DNA from: Caballeronia sp. SBC1
GTDB lineage: Bacteria; Pseudomonadota; Gammaproteobacteria; Burkholderiales; Burkholderiaceae
Reading direction: 5' to 3'
Assembly: GCF_011493005.1 (NCBI RefSeq)
Contig: NZ_CP049160.1
Location: forward strand, 1 to 64,000
DNA: 64,000 nt
The notes beneath the pieces were generated by a model. That model was given only the letters and a program-made list of their open reading frames with translations. It did not search any database and was not told where the DNA came from. Below are positions 61,907 to 64,000 of the stretch, in pieces. How positions within the stretch are numbered: position 1 is the first letter of the stretch; each line of letters starts with the position of its first letter. The position numbers and the translations under genes are program-made.

Positions 61907-63063
61907 TGCTCCGCTCCCTGCGCCCCAGTCGGCGTGACGATAATCGTGTGATTTCCTTCCCACACATCCACCCAAATGTCGGCTCCGTTTTCCGCCATCT
62001 GGTCGAAGAACTGGATCGCAGCGTGCTCGAAGTCGCCGCTAAAAGACGCGTCGTTCGGGGCTGTCCAGTTGCCGGGAATGTTCCAAAGCACAGTCCAGCC
62101 TGCCTTCGCTCCGTCGGCGACAATCTGGTCCTCAAGCGGGAGGCCACTCTTAAGTGCGAACCGTTGGAGCTTGTCCGGGACAATGACCGGAGCTACTACC
62201 GGGTCCGATTCGGATGACGACGATCTGGCTTCGTCCAGTTGAGCGAGAGGCGCGATGTTTGTCGATTGAGTACTCACAGCAACTGGCTTCGAGGTCGAGC
62301 GCGGCGGCGCCAATGCTTGTGCCTGCTGGGTAAGTGCGATCGCCGGAACGGCCGTTCGCACAAAATGCGTTGCTGGTGCGGAGGAAGGTTCAATCGTCAG
62401 GTCGAGAGCCTCCTTTGCCGCGATCTGGATGCCGGCTGTATCTCCCGTAACGGGAGAGTTCGGCTGCGCTCGCAGGTCGATAAATCCCGCATCAGTGGAG
62501 GGAGCTGCTTTCGTCGGCGTACTGGCCCGGACAATGGCCCGAAGTTCTACCCTGCGATCGGGCCCATGACATTCGATGGCCCCAGCGTTTTGCAGCCGCG
62601 GGCAATTCTTCGTTACCGGATTGGTATCGCCTACCCCGCTCGCGTCTATCGAAGCCGCTGGGACGCCCTGTTCAATGAAGAACGCCTTCACTGAATTTGC
62701 GCGTTGGTCTGATAGGCGTTCGTTGTACTTCGCGCCCCCGATCGGGTCGCTGTGGCCGACAACGCTAAGGCGGCTGATTTGATTGGTGCCGCCGAGGGAG
62801 TCAAACAGATTGGCGAGGCTTTCGCGGCCGGCCGGTGATAGCTTCGATGACCCGAAGGCGAACATGGCATCCGCAGAGAGTGTCGCCGTTACCGCGTGTG
62901 TAGCACTGGCTGTAATCTGTGGGGACGTGGACGGTGCCTGACTAGGCTGAATGATAGGCGTGTTTGCGGCTGCGCGACTGAGGCTCGGGCTAAGGACGAT
63001 CGCGACGCAGGCCAGCGCAGCGAGCGAGCGCGTCCAGGACGGGTTGTTGCCCAAGGATTCCAT
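61903..63063 (-). CDS. pilL: PilL-like OmpA and TcpQ-domain protein
   Basis: 386 residues from the ATG at 63061-63063 behind TGGAGCACTTG. A signal peptide (ending SRAAAN near 33) is followed by an OmpA-like domain (FAFGSSKLSPAGRESLANLF; VVGHSDPIGGAKYNERLSDQ; CHGPDRRVELRA), a linker, and a C-terminal TcpQ/PilL domain (AGWTVLWNIPGNWTAPNDAS). It would anchor the secretin to peptidoglycan. It is the first gene of the pil operon. The other OmpA-TcpQ protein lies at 49651-50832. Confidence 0.8.
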   Translation of the reverse strand: MESLGNNPSWTRSLAALACVAIVLSPSLSRAAANTPIIQPSQAPSTSPQITASATHAVTATLSADAMFAFGSSKLSPAGRESLANLFDSLGGTNQISRLSVVGHSDPIGGAKYNERLSDQRANSVKAFFIEQGVPAASIDASGVGDTNPVTKNCPRLQNAGAIECHGPDRRVELRAIVRASTPTKAAPSTDAGFIDLRAQPNSPVTGDTAGIQIAAKEALDLTIEPSSAPATHFVRTAVPAIALTQQAQALAPPRSTSKPVAVSTQSTNIAPLAQLDEARSSSSESDPVVAPVIVPDKLQRFALKSGLPLEDQIVADGAKAGWTVLWNIPGNWTAPNDASFSGDFEHAAIQFFDQMAENGADIWVDVWEGNHTIIVTPTGAQGAEQ

Positions 63064-63149
63064 CAAGTGCTCCAGGAACGGGAAAGGATGCGCCAGAGCT
63101 GGTCTTAGTTGATGCAGCTAACTCAGCGGTATCAGGCGTTCCTGCCGAT

Positions 63150-63180
63150 CATAGTGGAATCGCCTAAAGGTAAATTATTG
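63150..63180 (-). promoter_or_regulatory. Candidate promoter of the pil operon
   Basis: On the minus strand TTTACC and TATGAT stand about 15 bp apart, roughly 90 bp upstream of pilL in an AT-rich patch. Spacing is a little short for sigma-70, so this is tentative. Confidence 0.35.
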
Positions 63181-63618
63181 CGTTTTCAGGTTTTATTCGG
63201 GGAGTTTTGGTTCTGCAACTGTCTTCGAGCTGAAAGTGCAGACGCTAATGAATGACAAGAGCATCGCCCGGCGGTGGCCTACCCTCACTCAGAAATTCTC
63301 GGACGTCCATTGGCGTGCGAGCTTCCGTGTGCTGGGAAAAGGCGACCGAGTAATCGGGTTGGGGCGTTCCGCGGCCTGCATTGCTTCGGAGAGGATATCG
63401 ACCCGGTGGGACGCGGTAACAGTGAGATGGGTGCGCCACGGTGCTATCGGACAAGTGCTGTACGGCCGATCGTGGTGCGCATGTAGTTTTTTGCTTGCCC
63501 TATTTCGATGTTCATACAGCTTTTCGGTATCAGCTACGCGAGCGGTATCGATTTTGTGCTAACGCTTTGCGAGTTCTGCTCCGATTTGCTGATCGCGACT
63601 TGGAACCCCCAACACGAC
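63181..63618. other. Intergenic region upstream of the pil operon, weak frames only
   Basis: About 440 bp between the pil promoter region and the next minus-strand gene. A minus frame (63245-63454) and a plus frame (63236-63562) are open, but neither has a convincing ribosome site, and they overlap each other. Either could be real; nothing visible decides. Confidence 0.35.
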
Positions 63619-63765
63619 TTAGCGGCATTGATCGCCAGATTCTTCCGATAGCGATGTCTGGCTACCGAGAGCCCCGGACGCCTCTACATCTCCATATGCC
63701 GGCATCGTGCCGCGCGGCGGGAGGTTCATGGATTCGACGTGTCTGATGTCTTGTTCGGCCATCAT
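63619..63765 (-). CDS. 48-aa orphan protein
   Basis: The ATG at 63763-63765 overlaps the stop of the upstream gene (ATGA), supporting translation by coupling. The product starts MMAEQDIRHVESMNLPPRGT and is acidic, with low hydrophobicity (EASGALGSQTSLSEESGDQC). It is likely to be disordered. Function unknown. Confidence 0.5.
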   Translation of the reverse strand: MMAEQDIRHVESMNLPPRGTMPAYGDVEASGALGSQTSLSEESGDQCR

Positions 63766-64000
63766 GCGGTTGCACCGTCAGCGATGTCAGTGCGGCCAAA
63801 CGGGCGGCCTGTCCCTGCGTGGCGCAGCAGCTGCTTGAGCTGAGCCAGGCGCGTATCAATCTCAGGGGTCAGCACGCGGGAAGCAATGACGGTCGGTTCA
63901 GAACGTCTGGATCCTGCGTTTTGCGTCAGACGTTCGCGTCGGCGGGAGGCAAAAGCCTCCTGGTCCTCAGCGGTAGCGACGCGGATTCTGCCGGCATTCA
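63762..64000 (-). CDS. Unknown protein, C-terminal part, cut by window edge
   Basis: The minus strand is open from the window edge to a TGA at 63762-63764, giving about 78 residues with a basic helical region (ASRRRERLTQNAGSRRSEPT) and IASRVLTPEIDTRLAQLKQL. It overlaps the next small gene by three to four bases. The N-terminus lies outside the window. Basic and helical: possibly nucleic-acid related, but not recognised. Confidence 0.5.
   Translation of the reverse strand, partial: NAGRIRVATAEDQEAFASRRRERLTQNAGSRRSEPTVIASRVLTPEIDTRLAQLKQLLRHAGTGRPFGRTDIADGATA

Overview
The window looks like part of a large conjugative-type plasmid (or plasmid-derived element) from a Burkholderiaceae host such as Burkholderia, Paraburkholderia or Caballeronia. 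The reasons are GC-rich coding with strong third-position GC, an iteron/RepA origin, a ParM-type partition gene, a TraG-like transfer protein, a thin (type IVb) pilus operon and many plasmid-type orphan proteins. No rRNA, tRNA, CRISPR array or housekeeping gene was seen. The genus is inferred from protein style, not from a database.

Layout. 0-4 kb: an iteron origin with a DnaA box (587-765), repA on the minus strand, then a 525-aa Cas12/TnpB-like protein whose first RuvC catalytic Asp reads as Asn. 4-17.3 kb: a minus-strand array of small orphan genes, most of them separate units closed by their own intrinsic terminator. One array gene is split by an IS21-family element (6906-9793) with a CGCG target duplication; removing the IS restores its frame. 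The array ends with a GHKL ATPase. 17.4-19.6 kb: a dense hairpin cluster and an IS3-family element with an A8 frameshift site. 19.6-22.4 kb: a truncated gene, a DUF2786-type gene, a DsbC-like periplasmic disulfide protein and a small helix-turn-helix-like gene. 22.5-29.2 kb: partition (ParM-like plus a small partner) and a 1085-aa TraG-like protein.

29.2-40.1 kb: a minus operon with a YqaJ/lambda-exonuclease-like protein, a MoxR/CobS-like AAA ATPase and an ArdC-like protein; more terminator-bounded orphans; and an operon ending in a truncated tyrosine recombinase beside an XRE regulator. 40.5-44.9 kb (plus strand): a FkbM-like methyltransferase, an SSB-like protein with an acidic DIPF tail, a membrane-anchored PD-(D/E)XK (NERD-like) nuclease, and a CobT-like VWA protein that could be the partner of the AAA ATPase. 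44.9-47.7 kb: H-NS and DinB remnants and more orphan units. 47.8-49.5 kb: a compact plus operon containing a 2OG-Fe(II) oxygenase and an HD-related protein. 49.6-52 kb: a TcpQ-like pilus protein and a CAP-domain lipoprotein.

52-63.1 kb: the type IVb pilus operon on the minus strand, transcribed pilL, pilN, pilP, pilO, pilQ, pilR, pilS, a PilM-like gene, pilV, and last a secreted protein with tandem repeats. Most junctions overlap or nearly touch. It would build a retractile pilus used for recipient contact in liquid mating. The window ends inside a further minus-strand gene pair.

Most unusual points: the apparently nuclease-dead Cas12/TnpB-like protein next to the origin; the array of single-gene terminator units with related leaders; the split CobS/CobT-like pair; and the hairpin cluster at 17.5-17.9 kb.
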